From Bradyrhizobium sp. CSA112 (lineage in GTDB: Bacteria; Pseudomonadota; Alphaproteobacteria; Rhizobiales; Xanthobacteraceae), in NCBI RefSeq assembly GCF_029051645.1, contig NZ_JAACFS010000001.1, positions 558,001 through 622,000 on the forward strand: a stretch of DNA of 64,000 nucleotides, given 5' to 3'. The position numbers and the translations under genes were made by a program. This document shows positions 33,086 through 41,166 of this stretch, piece by piece. The stretch's first letter is position 1. The number at the start of each line of letters is the position of its first letter. Under the pieces are notes generated by a model. It searched no databases, was not told where the DNA came from, and saw only the letters and a list, made by a program, of their open reading frames with translations.

Positions 33086-34162
33086 TCAGGAGATGGTGAG
33101 GGTGGTTTGCGGAGCGTCGCCGCGCCAGGCCCGCGCGATTAATTCGCGGATCGCCTCTGGCTCGATCGGGCGCGGATTCCAGTAGGGATTTTTCACGGCG
33201 AGGTCGGCGGCCTGGTCGATGCCGGCCTCGGGCATGCCGATCTCGCGCAGCGATGCCGGCGCAGCAAGCTTTCGCGCCAGATCGTAGAGGCCGAGCGCCG
33301 GGTCGGGCACGCCAAGCGCGGCGGCGATGCGCGTCATCGCTTCAGGCGCAGCGGGCGCGTTGTAGGCGAGGGCATGTGGGAGAATGACAGTATGCGTCTC
33401 TGCATGCGGCAGATTGAACGATCCGCCCAGCGTATGGCAGAGCTTGTGATGCAGGGCCATGCCGACGGCGCCGAGGCAGATGCCGCAGAGCCAGGCGCCA
33501 TAGAGCGCGTCGGTGCGCGCGGCTCTGTCATTCGGCTGGGCGCAAACTATTGGCAGCGCCTGCGCCAGCGTGCGGATTCCCTCCTCCGCCATCAGCGATA
33601 TCACGGGATTACGATCGCGCGCGTAGAGCGCTTCGACCGCATGCGCGATGGCGTTGATGCCTGATGTCGCGGACAATCCCGCCGGCATCGTCATGGTCAG
33701 GTCGACGTCGTAGATGACGATTTCAGGGAGAATTTTCGGACTCGACTGCGTGGTCTTGATCCTGCCGCTGGTCTGGCCGACGACCGGCGTCATTTCCGAG
33801 CCGGCGTAGCTGGTCGGCAGCACGATTTGCGGCAGGTCGGTGCGCAACGCAATTGCCTTGCCGAGGCCGGTGGTCGAACCGCCGCCGATCGCCACGAGGC
33901 AATCGGCCCGCACGTCGCGCACGGTTTCCATGGCCCGTTCCGTTACCTCGACGGGCGTATGCATGACGGCGCCGGTGAAAACGCCGGCAAAGCGTTCACC
34001 GATCATCTCCCGGATGCCGGCGACGAGGTCTTTCTGCCGTGGGGTCGCCAGCACGAGCGCGCGGGTGACGCCGAGGCGGGACAATTCGTCGGGCAATTGA
34101 CGCAACGTGCCGGTGCCGAACACCACCCGCATCGGTGCGCTCTGGTAGACGAAATCTTGCAT
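33086..34162 (-). CDS. graC: maleylacetate reductase
   Basis: The 358-residue iron-containing alcohol dehydrogenase-type protein reduces maleylacetate to 3-oxoadipate with NAD(P)H. It shows AIGGGSTTGLGKAIALRTDLPQIV (nucleotide binding) and the conserved ALHHKLCHTLGGSF and LPHAETHTVILPH segments, which match maleylacetate reductases rather than ordinary alcohol dehydrogenases. It is the last gene of the gamma-resorcylate operon, 72 bases after the transporter. In the pathway it acts after ring cleavage of hydroxyquinol. The symbol follows the gra cluster of Rhizobium sp. MTP-10005. Confidence 0.92.
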   Translation of the reverse strand: MQDFVYQSAPMRVVFGTGTLRQLPDELSRLGVTRALVLATPRQKDLVAGIREMIGERFAGVFTGAVMHTPVEVTERAMETVRDVRADCLVAIGGGSTTGLGKAIALRTDLPQIVLPTSYAGSEMTPVVGQTSGRIKTTQSSPKILPEIVIYDVDLTMTMPAGLSATSGINAIAHAVEALYARDRNPVISLMAEEGIRTLAQALPIVCAQPNDRAARTDALYGAWLCGICLGAVGMALHHKLCHTLGGSFNLPHAETHTVILPHALAYNAPAAPEAMTRIAAALGVPDPALGLYDLARKLAAPASLREIGMPEAGIDQAADLAVKNPYWNPRPIEPEAIRELIARAWRGDAPQTTLTIS

Positions 34163-34234
34163 GGTCGCTCCTTGCGGACGAAATGGCCGGCTCCAGATCG
34201 ATTCCGGAGCCGGACCTCCCGCATTGAGACCTCC

Positions 34235-35611
34235 TCAAGAGGCGGGCTGTGCAACCTTGCGCAAGCCGGCCGTCTCTTCAAGGCTGCTCGCGGGGGCGCT
34301 CGCCGGCCGCCGGGCCAGCAGGATAATCGCCCCGGCGGCAATCGCGGAGATGCCGATCGACACGAACATCGGCGTCGGGCTCTGGTAGATCTGCTGCAAC
34401 GCGCCGGCGACGAACGGGCCGAGAATGGCGCCGACGCGCGCGACCCCGAGTTCCATTCCAACTGCGGTGGCGCGCACGCCGGTCTCGTAGGACGCCGCGG
34501 TAAAATTGTTCAGCACGAACTGCGCGCCGATGATGAAGAAGCCGGCGGCCGCCACCGACGTGATGTTGACGATGTGATCGTTCATCACCACGAGGGAGAG
34601 CACTGCGATGCCGCCGATCGCCCACCAGGTTGCGATCAGCCCGCGGCTGCTGCCGGACCTGTCGACAAAGTGTCCAAGCACGAGCGCGCCGACGAACGAC
34701 ATGATCTGCATCAGCGCGCCGAAGCCGAAGCTTGCCGCAAAGGTTTCTCCGCGCTGCATCATCACGGTCGGAATCCAGCCTGACAGACCGAAGATGCAGA
34801 ACAGGCTGAGGAAAGCCGATGCCCAGATCGCGAATGTGGTCCGGCGATATTTGGCCTGGAGCAGCGTCGCGACCGAATTGACCGGCTTCTCGGACTCACC
34901 GACAGCAATTTCGGCTGACTTGTAGACATTGGCACGCTCCGGACGGAGCTTGGTCAGCATGTCGCGGATTTCGCCGGTGCGGCCCTGAAGGGCGAGAAAC
35001 TTCGGCGATTCCGGCAGCATCAGGTGCATGAAGGGCAGCAGCAGGAACGACAGCGAGCCGATCCAATATAACGAGGTCCAGCCGAATACCGGCGTCGCGA
35101 ACACGCCGGCGACACCGGCCAGCGTTCCGCCGAGCGCCCAGCCAAGCGCAACGCCCCATAAAGCAAACGTATTCGCCACGCGCCGCGGCGCCAGTTCGTT
35201 GATGTAGGTGGTCGCGAGCGGCAGCAGCACGCCAAGGCCGATGCCGGTGAGCAGCCGCAGGATGCAGAACGACAGGAACGAGTCCGCCGAGGTCGCGGTG
35301 AGCAGGGTGAAGATGCTGGTGATCCACAGGCCCCCGAGCAGCGTGCCGCGACGGCCGAGGCGGTCGGCGATGATGCCGTGGATCGCAGCACCGAGCAGGA
35401 ATCCGACCAACCCGCTGGAGATCAACAGCCCCGCCTGTCCGGCCTGAAGACCCCACGGCTTTGCGACATAATGAATGACGTAAGCCGGATTGAACGTGTC
35501 ATATCCGTCGAACAGCGTAAGCAGTCCCATGATGGCGCCGAGGCGCCAGTGAAATTTTCCGACCTTTGCCTCGGCTAGTTCCTCGTGAAGATCGATTGCC
35601 TTCGCAGTCAT
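34235..35611 (-). CDS. MFS aromatic acid:H+ symporter
   Basis: This 458-residue major facilitator protein has twelve predicted helices. The aromatic acid:H+ symporter group is recognised by LLTLFDGYDTFNPAYV in helix 1, the loop motif GIIADRLGRRGTLLGG between helices 2 and 3, and ARVGAILGPFVAG in helix 11. It lies between the decarboxylase and maleylacetate reductase genes, so gamma-resorcylate or a related hydroxybenzoate is the probable cargo. It occupies the role of GraK in the known pathway. Confidence 0.9.
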   Translation of the reverse strand: MTAKAIDLHEELAEAKVGKFHWRLGAIMGLLTLFDGYDTFNPAYVIHYVAKPWGLQAGQAGLLISSGLVGFLLGAAIHGIIADRLGRRGTLLGGLWITSIFTLLTATSADSFLSFCILRLLTGIGLGVLLPLATTYINELAPRRVANTFALWGVALGWALGGTLAGVAGVFATPVFGWTSLYWIGSLSFLLLPFMHLMLPESPKFLALQGRTGEIRDMLTKLRPERANVYKSAEIAVGESEKPVNSVATLLQAKYRRTTFAIWASAFLSLFCIFGLSGWIPTVMMQRGETFAASFGFGALMQIMSFVGALVLGHFVDRSGSSRGLIATWWAIGGIAVLSLVVMNDHIVNITSVAAAGFFIIGAQFVLNNFTAASYETGVRATAVGMELGVARVGAILGPFVAGALQQIYQSPTPMFVSIGISAIAAGAIILLARRPASAPASSLEETAGLRKVAQPAS

Positions 35612-35654
35612 GGCCGTATCCCTCCCAGATGGTGATTATGTCGTGTGAGACCGC

Positions 35655-36680
35655 TTATTCCGCGGCTTGATGGATGCTGTGCCCGGCGATCGTGGTTTCG
35701 CCGAGATCGAGCTTGAACAGGTCGAGCGCATTTGTTCTGCCGATCTTCAGGCGATCGTTCTCGCTGATGCTGGCGCTGTTGAACCAGTCCGAGGCGTGAT
35801 CGACGTTTTCGAACGGCCAATCGACCGAGAACAGGATGTGGTCCGATCCGATCTCGAGAATGGAATCGATCAGCGTTTGCGTACGGAAATTGCCCGACGT
35901 GGTCAGGAAGAAGTTGGCGTTGAAGTAGTCGCAGATCTTCTTCTTCGCCTTGTGCTTCGGCGGCGCCTTGACCCAGCCGTTGCGGTGATCGATGCGCCAC
36001 ATGCTGTAGGGCAGTCCTTCGCCCATGTGCCCGAGGATGATCTTGAGTTTTGGATAGGCATCGAACAGGCCGGAGCCCATCAGGCGCAGCGCGTGAACCG
36101 CGGTCTCCTGTCCGAACGCCCAGGTTGGGCCCATCAGCCACGGGTGCCCTTCATAAATCGCGCAATCCTCCGGCAGCGGATTGCGCGGATGCAGATAGAA
36201 GGGCAGGCCGGTCTTCTCGACCGCCGCCCAGAACGGCCAGTATTGCGGCAGGTCGTAATAAACGGGGCGCTTGCCGTCGCCGATCTGCGAGAAGCCGTTG
36301 ACCAGCACGCCGCGGAAGCCGAGCGTCTTGATGCAGCGCTCGAGCTCGGCGATCGCAAGATCCGGATCCTGCATCGGCAGCGCGGCAAAAGCCTGAAAGC
36401 GCGACGGGCGCTTGGCGACTTGTTCGGCGAGGAAATCATTAGCCCGGATCGCAATCTCGTTGGCGCGAGCGACGTCGGGAATCGCCTGCACCGCGGGGGC
36501 GTTCAAGGACAGGATCATCATTTCGACGCCATGCCGGTCCATCTGGGCCAGCCGCTTGTCCTGGATATCCAGAAGGCGTTCCTTCAGTTCCGGCCAATAG
36601 GAATCCGGGACAAAGCCCGCCGAATCCATCAGCGTGTCCGGGATTGCGAAGTGTTCCTCTAGCGCGATCTTGCCCTGCAT
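35655..36680 (-). CDS. graF: gamma-resorcylate (2,6-dihydroxybenzoate) decarboxylase
   Basis: A 341-residue amidohydrolase-fold decarboxylase that converts 2,6-dihydroxybenzoate to resorcinol. The Zn ligands of the characterised enzyme are present at the same residue numbers: E8 and H10 (LEEHF), H164 (YLHPRNP) and D287 (FSVDWPFEN), with the catalytic-site His218 (ILGHMGEG). Length is close to the 327 residues of the Rhizobium enzyme, with a short C-terminal extension. It sits 27 bases downstream of the hydroxylase gene and 43 bases before the transporter. Confidence 0.95.
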   Translation of the reverse strand: MQGKIALEEHFAIPDTLMDSAGFVPDSYWPELKERLLDIQDKRLAQMDRHGVEMMILSLNAPAVQAIPDVARANEIAIRANDFLAEQVAKRPSRFQAFAALPMQDPDLAIAELERCIKTLGFRGVLVNGFSQIGDGKRPVYYDLPQYWPFWAAVEKTGLPFYLHPRNPLPEDCAIYEGHPWLMGPTWAFGQETAVHALRLMGSGLFDAYPKLKIILGHMGEGLPYSMWRIDHRNGWVKAPPKHKAKKKICDYFNANFFLTTSGNFRTQTLIDSILEIGSDHILFSVDWPFENVDHASDWFNSASISENDRLKIGRTNALDLFKLDLGETTIAGHSIHQAAE

Positions 36681-36707
36681 ATCGTCCTCGCTGATATCTG
36701 ATGTTGA

Positions 36708-37940
36708 TTAGTACTGGCCTTGCGGCGTCAGCCCGAGCGCGAGCTGGCCGTACATGGTGCCGACGGCATCCCAGTTCATGCTGATGTGACGGCCGACGGC
36801 ATTGGCGTCGCGCCAGGCGCGCTGCACCGGGTTGGAGAGATCGAGGCCAAGCCCGCCGGTCGAGGCGTTCAGCGCTTCAGTGGCGCGAATGGCGAGCGCA
36901 ACCGAAAAGGCCTGGCCGCGGCGGCTGATAATACGGTCCTCGATCGAAACCGGCCGGCCATCGCGGATCGTCGCCGCGCGATCCCTGAGATCGCGCAGCA
37001 GCACTTCGCGCGCGGCATCGACGGAGGCGGCCGCTTCCGCAACGCGCAACTGGACGGTCGGGAAATCCGCCATGCGGTTGTTGTGGCCGGCCACCGCGCC
37101 GCGGGTGATCCGCCTGGAGGTGACGGCAAGGTAGTCTTCCAGCGCGCCGGCCGCGGCGCCGACCGCGGCCGAAGCCAGGCAGGAAGGGATGTTCGACAGC
37201 ATCGGAATCGCGAAGGTGGGGTTGTTGGCATAGAGCGCGGCGCCCGGCGTTTTCCCGGATGTGGTGTCGGCGAACGACAACAGGCGATGCGCGGGCACGA
37301 ACACGTCCGACAGCACCAGCGTCTTGCTGCCGGTGCCGCTGAGGCCGACGACGTTCCAGGTATCGTCGATGACGTAGTCGGAAGCGGGGACCAGCAGGAA
37401 GGCCGGCGCAAACTGGCCGCTTTCGGTCTTCGACGGCAACAGCGCCGCGCACAACGACCATTGCGCGTTGTCGCAGCCGCTGGCAAACGACCAGCGTCCG
37501 GTGAGGCGATAGCCGCCGTCGGCTTCGATCGCCTTGGCGGCCGGCGCATAGGAGCCGCAGGCCACTGCATCGGGATTGCTGACCCAGACGTCGCACTGCG
37601 CCGCTTCCGGAAATCCCGCGATCAGCCATTGATGGGCCGCGAGCAGGCCGCCGACCCAAGCCGTCGAGGCGCAGCTTTTCGCAAGCTCGATGTTCAGTTC
37701 GACCAGCACGTCGAAATCGTGCTCGTAGCCGCCGAACATCGCCGGTTTGACGATGTCGAAATAGCCGATGTTGCGTAGTGCGGTGATGTTCTCTTCCGGA
37801 ACGCGGCCGGCCTTTTCCGTGGTGTGGGCGCGCGCCTTGATCTGCGGTGCGATCTGCGCCACGCGGCTCCGCAACTCGGCAATATCAGGGCGAAGCGACG
37901 GCTGTGCCGGCACGTCCTTCAACTGGGCGACTGATACCAT
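36708..37940 (-). CDS. graA: resorcinol hydroxylase, FADH2-dependent oxygenase component
   Basis: A 410-residue acyl-CoA-dehydrogenase-fold monooxygenase of the HpaB/HsaA/DszC group. It has an N-terminal helical domain, a middle beta domain (RLTGRWSFASGCDNAQWSL; WNVVGLSGTGSKTLVL), and a C-terminal four-helix bundle (GGLGLDLSNPVQRAWRDANAVGRHISMNWD). It uses reduced flavin from the neighbouring reductase. Between the decarboxylase and reductase genes, its natural substrate should be resorcinol, giving hydroxyquinol. Fold alone cannot fix the substrate; the assignment rests on gene context. Confidence 0.88.
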   Translation of the reverse strand: MVSVAQLKDVPAQPSLRPDIAELRSRVAQIAPQIKARAHTTEKAGRVPEENITALRNIGYFDIVKPAMFGGYEHDFDVLVELNIELAKSCASTAWVGGLLAAHQWLIAGFPEAAQCDVWVSNPDAVACGSYAPAAKAIEADGGYRLTGRWSFASGCDNAQWSLCAALLPSKTESGQFAPAFLLVPASDYVIDDTWNVVGLSGTGSKTLVLSDVFVPAHRLLSFADTTSGKTPGAALYANNPTFAIPMLSNIPSCLASAAVGAAAGALEDYLAVTSRRITRGAVAGHNNRMADFPTVQLRVAEAAASVDAAREVLLRDLRDRAATIRDGRPVSIEDRIISRRGQAFSVALAIRATEALNASTGGLGLDLSNPVQRAWRDANAVGRHISMNWDAVGTMYGQLALGLTPQGQY

Positions 37941-37994
37941 TGGTTTGCTCCGTGTCTTCGATTGGTTGAAAGGCGGTCAGGCGCCGGGCGCGGT

Positions 37995-38513
37995 TCACGC
38001 AGCCTGGCTGTCGTGCGGCACCGAGAAGCAGTAGGTCGCGTCCTGGTAGATCAGCGGCTCGATCGGATCGCGCACGTTCACGGTCTCGGCTTCGCCGATG
38101 AAGATCGTGTGCGTGCCGTAGGGCACCGCGGCCGCCTTCTTGCAGAAGATGTTGATCTGCGCATCGGCGAGGTAGGTGACGCCCTCAGCCGATGTCATCC
38201 AGTCGCCGAGCCCGAACCGTTCTTCGGCCGGAAGCGCGCCGCTGAAGGCGGATGAAAGCGTGACCTGATCGCGGCGCAGCACGTTGACGCAGAAGCGGCG
38301 CGCCAAGAGCATGATGTCGTGCAGCAGCGTCTGTTGGTTGACGCAGACGATCAGCGAAGGCGGGTCGAGCGAGAGCGACGTCACCGCGGTTGCCGTCATT
38401 CCGTGGCGGCGGTTCTGGTCTGCAGACGTGATCACCGACACCGCCGCGGGAAATCGCCGCAACGCGCGCTTGAACGTTTCACGCAATTCGTCGGATGCCG
38501 AATCCAGCGACAT
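37995..38513 (-). CDS. graD: flavin reductase component of resorcinol hydroxylase
   Basis: A 172-residue flavin reductase (HpaC-like fold) that supplies reduced flavin to the oxygenase. It has FPAAVSVITS near the N-terminus, the flavin-binding GMTATAVTSLSLDPPSLIVCVN, and a C-terminal GEAETV...EPLIYQDATYC. ATG at 38513 has GGAGG six bases upstream and is preferred to the GTG at 38525. It is the first gene of the operon, divergent from the MarR gene, with a paired inverted repeat in between. Confidence 0.9.
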   Translation of the reverse strand: MSLDSASDELRETFKRALRRFPAAVSVITSADQNRRHGMTATAVTSLSLDPPSLIVCVNQQTLLHDIMLLARRFCVNVLRRDQVTLSSAFSGALPAEERFGLGDWMTSAEGVTYLADAQINIFCKKAAAVPYGTHTIFIGEAETVNVRDPIEPLIYQDATYCFSVPHDSQAA

Positions 38514-38565
38514 GGTTTCCTCCACTGAACGATCCGCTCTTGTCCGGCGGTTTAACTTTCAGAAA

Positions 38566-38620
38566 CAATAATTGCGTTTGCAAATGACAGTCAATCAGAA
38601 ACTTTCAAATGCAACAATTG
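38566..38620. promoter_or_regulatory. paired inverted operator-like sites between graD and the MarR gene
   Basis: CAATAATTGCGTTTG at 38566-38580 and CAAATGCAACAATTG at 38606-38620 are inverted copies matching at 12 of 15 bases, with centres 40 bases apart (about four helical turns). They lie in the AT-rich divergent promoter region. A MarR-family repressor binding both sites is the simplest reading. Confidence 0.6.
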
Positions 38621-38689
38621 CCTTGAAAAGCGATCGGCGCGCGGCTATTGAAGGCGCGCAAAAGTTGCATCGGGGCGGAGCACAAGACC

Positions 38690-39172
38690 TTGTATAGGCT
38701 GACAAATTCCTTTCCCTACTTGCTCAACCGCGTCGGCGTTCGGATGGGTGAGCTGTTTTCCAGGCGCATTGCTGGCTACGGCGTGACGCTACCGATGTAC
38801 CGCGTTATGGCTGCGCTCTGGGAGATCGGCGACCAGCGCCTCGGCGATCTCGCCGCGATGACGACGATCGAGATATCGACACTGTCGCGGCTGATCGGCG
38901 AGATGAAGCGGCGTGGCCTGGTGACGCGCACGCGGTTGAAAGACAATGCGCGCACCGTCGCGATCAATCTCACGCCCAAGGGACGCGCGCTGGTGGAAGA
39001 GTTGATCCCGATCGCCATCCACTTCGAGGAGGTTGCGGTGCGCGATTTCCCCTCGAAGAACATTTTGGATCTGAAGACGGTGCTCGCAGAAATCTACGAG
39101 AGCCTGAATTCGATCGAGCCCGAAATCGAGGAAGCCAACAAGGCGCGCAAGGCGGCAAGGCCGAAAGGTTGA
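38690..39172 (+). CDS. MarR-family transcriptional regulator
   Basis: The product, ~160 residues, is a winged-helix MarR repressor. The dimerisation helix YLLNRVGVRMGELFSRRI leads to the DNA-binding helices LGDLAAMTTIEISTLSRLIGEMKRRGLV and the wing (RTRLKDNARTVAINLTPKG). The start is uncertain: the TTG at 38690 has GGAG eight bases upstream, and a TTG at 38648 would add 14 residues. It is transcribed away from graD, as GraR is in the characterised gamma-resorcylate cluster, so it is the likely pathway regulator. Confidence 0.88.
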   Translation: MYRLTNSFPYLLNRVGVRMGELFSRRIAGYGVTLPMYRVMAALWEIGDQRLGDLAAMTTIEISTLSRLIGEMKRRGLVTRTRLKDNARTVAINLTPKGRALVEELIPIAIHFEEVAVRDFPSKNILDLKTVLAEIYESLNSIEPEIEEANKARKAARPKG

Positions 39173-39258
39173 CACCTCTGCAGGCAATTTGCAGCGGGCG
39201 GGAGAACGCTGAACGCGCCTCCTCCTTTTGCTTTGTTATACCGGACTGGCGGTCGCCT

Positions 39259-39453
39259 TTAGCTGCGCATGGCGGCGCGGAAGCCGACGAAGCTCAACGC
39301 GCCAGCCACGATGACCGCAATCCAGCTTGGCCAGAACGGCACATCGACGCCATTCAAGGTGATGGACCATCCGATCACAATCCGGATCAACTGCAGAAGT
39401 GCGATCAGGGCAAAGATGGCGGCGGCAAGCGTGCAGAAGGTTCTTGTGGTCAT
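39259..39453 (-). CDS. small two-helix membrane protein
   Basis: A 64-residue protein with two hydrophobic helices (~7-27 and ~44-61) separated by a short loop, GWSITLNGVDVPFWPSW. The ATG at 39453 has GGAG nine bases upstream. The composition (no disrupted hydrophobic periods, charged C-terminus FRAAMRS) supports a real inner-membrane protein of a type I recall in Bradyrhizobium genomes. No function is known to me. Confidence 0.65.
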   Translation of the reverse strand: MTTRTFCTLAAAIFALIALLQLIRIVIGWSITLNGVDVPFWPSWIAVIVAGALSFVGFRAAMRS

Positions 39454-39773
39454 TACCCATCTCCGATGCATACGAGGACGTGCTTGCAGACAAAATGGGG
39501 AGGGAGCGGCGCGGCGGCCACTCTCCTAAACAGGGAAGCGGCTTAACAGAGCCACTCTCGATGTGTCGCACAATCGCCGTTTAGCGACGCCGCGAGTTGG
39601 GATCACTTCCGCCTTTGGCACCTTTGAGAACGTGCCGACGGCGACTGGAGGATGCCTGTTTACCGGGGCGGACCAGAAGTGATCGGTACACCGTCAAAAT
39701 GACGCGAATGACCCAAGGTGGACATCCGCGAAGGCTAAGATTGTCTCAGACCAATCACGATTTCCGCTGTGCT
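39454..39773. other. intergenic region, nothing recognised
   Basis: This 320-base gap lies between two minus-strand small genes. Short ORFs occur on the plus strand but have no ribosome site or known motif. No strong hairpin with a T-run was found. Confidence 0.4.
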
Positions 39774-40109
39774 TCAGATGCTTTGGCGAATAGCTGCGTA
39801 GCTGTCATCGGTCCAAAAGTACTCGTGAATGGCGATCACGTCACAAGCGTCTGCCTTAGCCGCGCTCATTGCTTCGACTGTAAAGCTCGTGCCCGCGAGC
39901 AGGGTCGGCCCGCGTGGCGTCGGTATTTTTCCTAACGCATGAGATACCGCGCGTCCCGTGACGACGCCGTCGGGAAATTTAAGCACAAACGAGTATTTCG
40001 CCACATTAGGATTTGCAGCGAATTGCTTTGCAAGCTTGGGGCCGAGTGCTTTCTTCATTGAAGGCGCATCGGCCGGAACGTCGCGCAAGACAGCGGGTTT
40101 GAGGCTCAT
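39774..40109 (-). CDS. hypothetical protein, 111 residues
   Basis: The protein begins MSLKPAVLRDVPADAPSM and is a soluble mixed alpha/beta sequence, including AKYSFVLKFPDGVVTG, IPTPRGPTLLAGTSFTVEA and CDVIAIHEYFWTDDSY. No signal peptide or membrane span is visible. The ribosome site is weak. Amino-acid usage looks protein-like and the frame is uninterrupted, but I do not recognise a family. It has no clear operon partner. Confidence 0.5.
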   Translation of the reverse strand: MSLKPAVLRDVPADAPSMKKALGPKLAKQFAANPNVAKYSFVLKFPDGVVTGRAVSHALGKIPTPRGPTLLAGTSFTVEAMSAAKADACDVIAIHEYFWTDDSYAAIRQSI

Positions 40110-40323
40110 GATCGTACTGCTTGACAGTCGCCACCGGAAAAGTAGCGCTCAGGCGAATAGTAACGATTTGGTTCGCATTTCGCGATCAAAAAACATCGGA
40201 CGCGTTACGGAAGCCTGAACATTGTGAATGTCCGGTTATGGCCCATCGCGTCGCTGTCGGCATGTCTGCTTTTGCGCCGCTCCTGGTGGCTAAGCGGTCA
40301 TGACGAATTTATGAGTACGCACC
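40110..40323. repeat. possible decayed dispersed repeat
   Basis: Around 40215-40320 the sequence includes GAATGTCCGGTTATGGCCC and ATGTCTGCTTTTGCGCCG. This resembles an intergenic repeat I recall from Bradyrhizobium-type genomes that often yields spurious short ORFs. Assignment is from memory of the pattern; only one copy is in this window. Confidence 0.3.
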
Positions 40324-40878
40324 CTAGTTCGCCGCCGAGCGGGAGCGTTTGCGGTTGGACGCCGCCTCGGGATAGCCGTGCAGCATCACCTTGTCGGCCT
40401 GCACGCCCCAGCTTTCCAGGCGATCCAGAAAACTCATGCCGAGCAGGTTGGTCTTCATCTGTCCCCGCGGCACGACCAGCGCCGGAACCGATTTCTCGAC
40501 GAGCCCGCCGACCGCGAGGCGATCGAGCGTCAGCCGCGCCGCCTTGGTGTGACCGCCGGCGGTTTCGACGTCGACATTGTATTCGAGCATCTCGATCGGC
40601 AGGCCGATCGCCTTCGCCGTCTCCCAGGTCAACACCACCGAGGTCGCACCGGTGTCGATCACCATCGGCGCCTTGACGCCGTTGATCTTGGCGTGCAGCG
40701 CGAATTCGCCGGCTCTGCCGCGCGCGATCTGCACGGCTGGTGCCGGCTCCAAGCTGCGTTGCCGTAGCATTTTCGTGACCGAGTTGCTGGCGCGCGCGAT
40801 CTGCTCCGGATCGCCATAGGCGACGACGGCGCCGGCAGTGGCAGCGAGCATCGCGAGAACGAGCATGATGCGGATCAC
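40324..40878 (-). CDS. retropepsin-like aspartic protease, TIGR02281 type
   Basis: A 184-residue protein with an N-terminal membrane anchor or signal (IRIMLVLAMLAATAGAVVAY). The single-lobed clan AA protease domain contains the active-site MVIDTGATSVVLT (Asp-Thr-Gly), a flap region VDVETAGGHTKAARL, and LLGMSFLDRLESW. The GTG at 40878 is chosen because GGAGG lies six bases before it; the longer frame to 40968 lacks a ribosome site. It is followed on the same strand by no obvious partner and sits 28 bases after the DUF1289 gene. Proteolysis in the periplasm is inferred from the fold. Confidence 0.88.
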   Translation of the reverse strand: MIRIMLVLAMLAATAGAVVAYGDPEQIARASNSVTKMLRQRSLEPAPAVQIARGRAGEFALHAKINGVKAPMVIDTGATSVVLTWETAKAIGLPIEMLEYNVDVETAGGHTKAARLTLDRLAVGGLVEKSVPALVVPRGQMKTNLLGMSFLDRLESWGVQADKVMLHGYPEAASNRKRSRSAAN

Positions 40879-40906
40879 AGCGCGCCTCCGCCGGTTCGTC
40901 CGGTGA

Positions 40907-41110
40907 TCAGCCGCGCTCGGTGCGCGGCGGCATCTGCACGAGGCCGGCTTCCGCCATGCGCGCCGCAAGCCCTTCCATCACGGCCAATCGCTCCGCTGTA
41001 TCCATGCGGTGCCAGCGCGCGATCTCCGGCAACGTTCGTCCGCAGCCGAAGCAGAGTTTGGTTTTTGGATCGATCATACAGACTGCGATACACGGCGTTT
41101 CTTTGCTCAT
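40907..41110 (-). CDS. DUF1289 domain protein
   Basis: A 67-residue protein whose first half is the DUF1289 signature: PCIAVCMIDPKTKLCFGCGRTLPEIARW, with four cysteines spaced for binding a metal or Fe-S cluster. A short helical tail follows (ERLAVMEGLAARMAEAG). The family is common in proteobacteria and its role is not established. It precedes the aspartic protease gene on the same strand and may be cotranscribed. Confidence 0.88.
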   Translation of the reverse strand: MSKETPCIAVCMIDPKTKLCFGCGRTLPEIARWHRMDTAERLAVMEGLAARMAEAGLVQMPPRTERG

Positions 41111-41166
41111 TCAGGAATAGTGAAGTGGTTTGGGTCCCTTGCGCAAGCGCTCCAGCTACAACCCGG

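Noticed and set aside
39597..39935. 112-codon plus-strand ORF
   Set aside because: It overlaps the better minus-strand ORF at 39774-40109, has no ribosome site, and its sequence is Arg-rich without motif.
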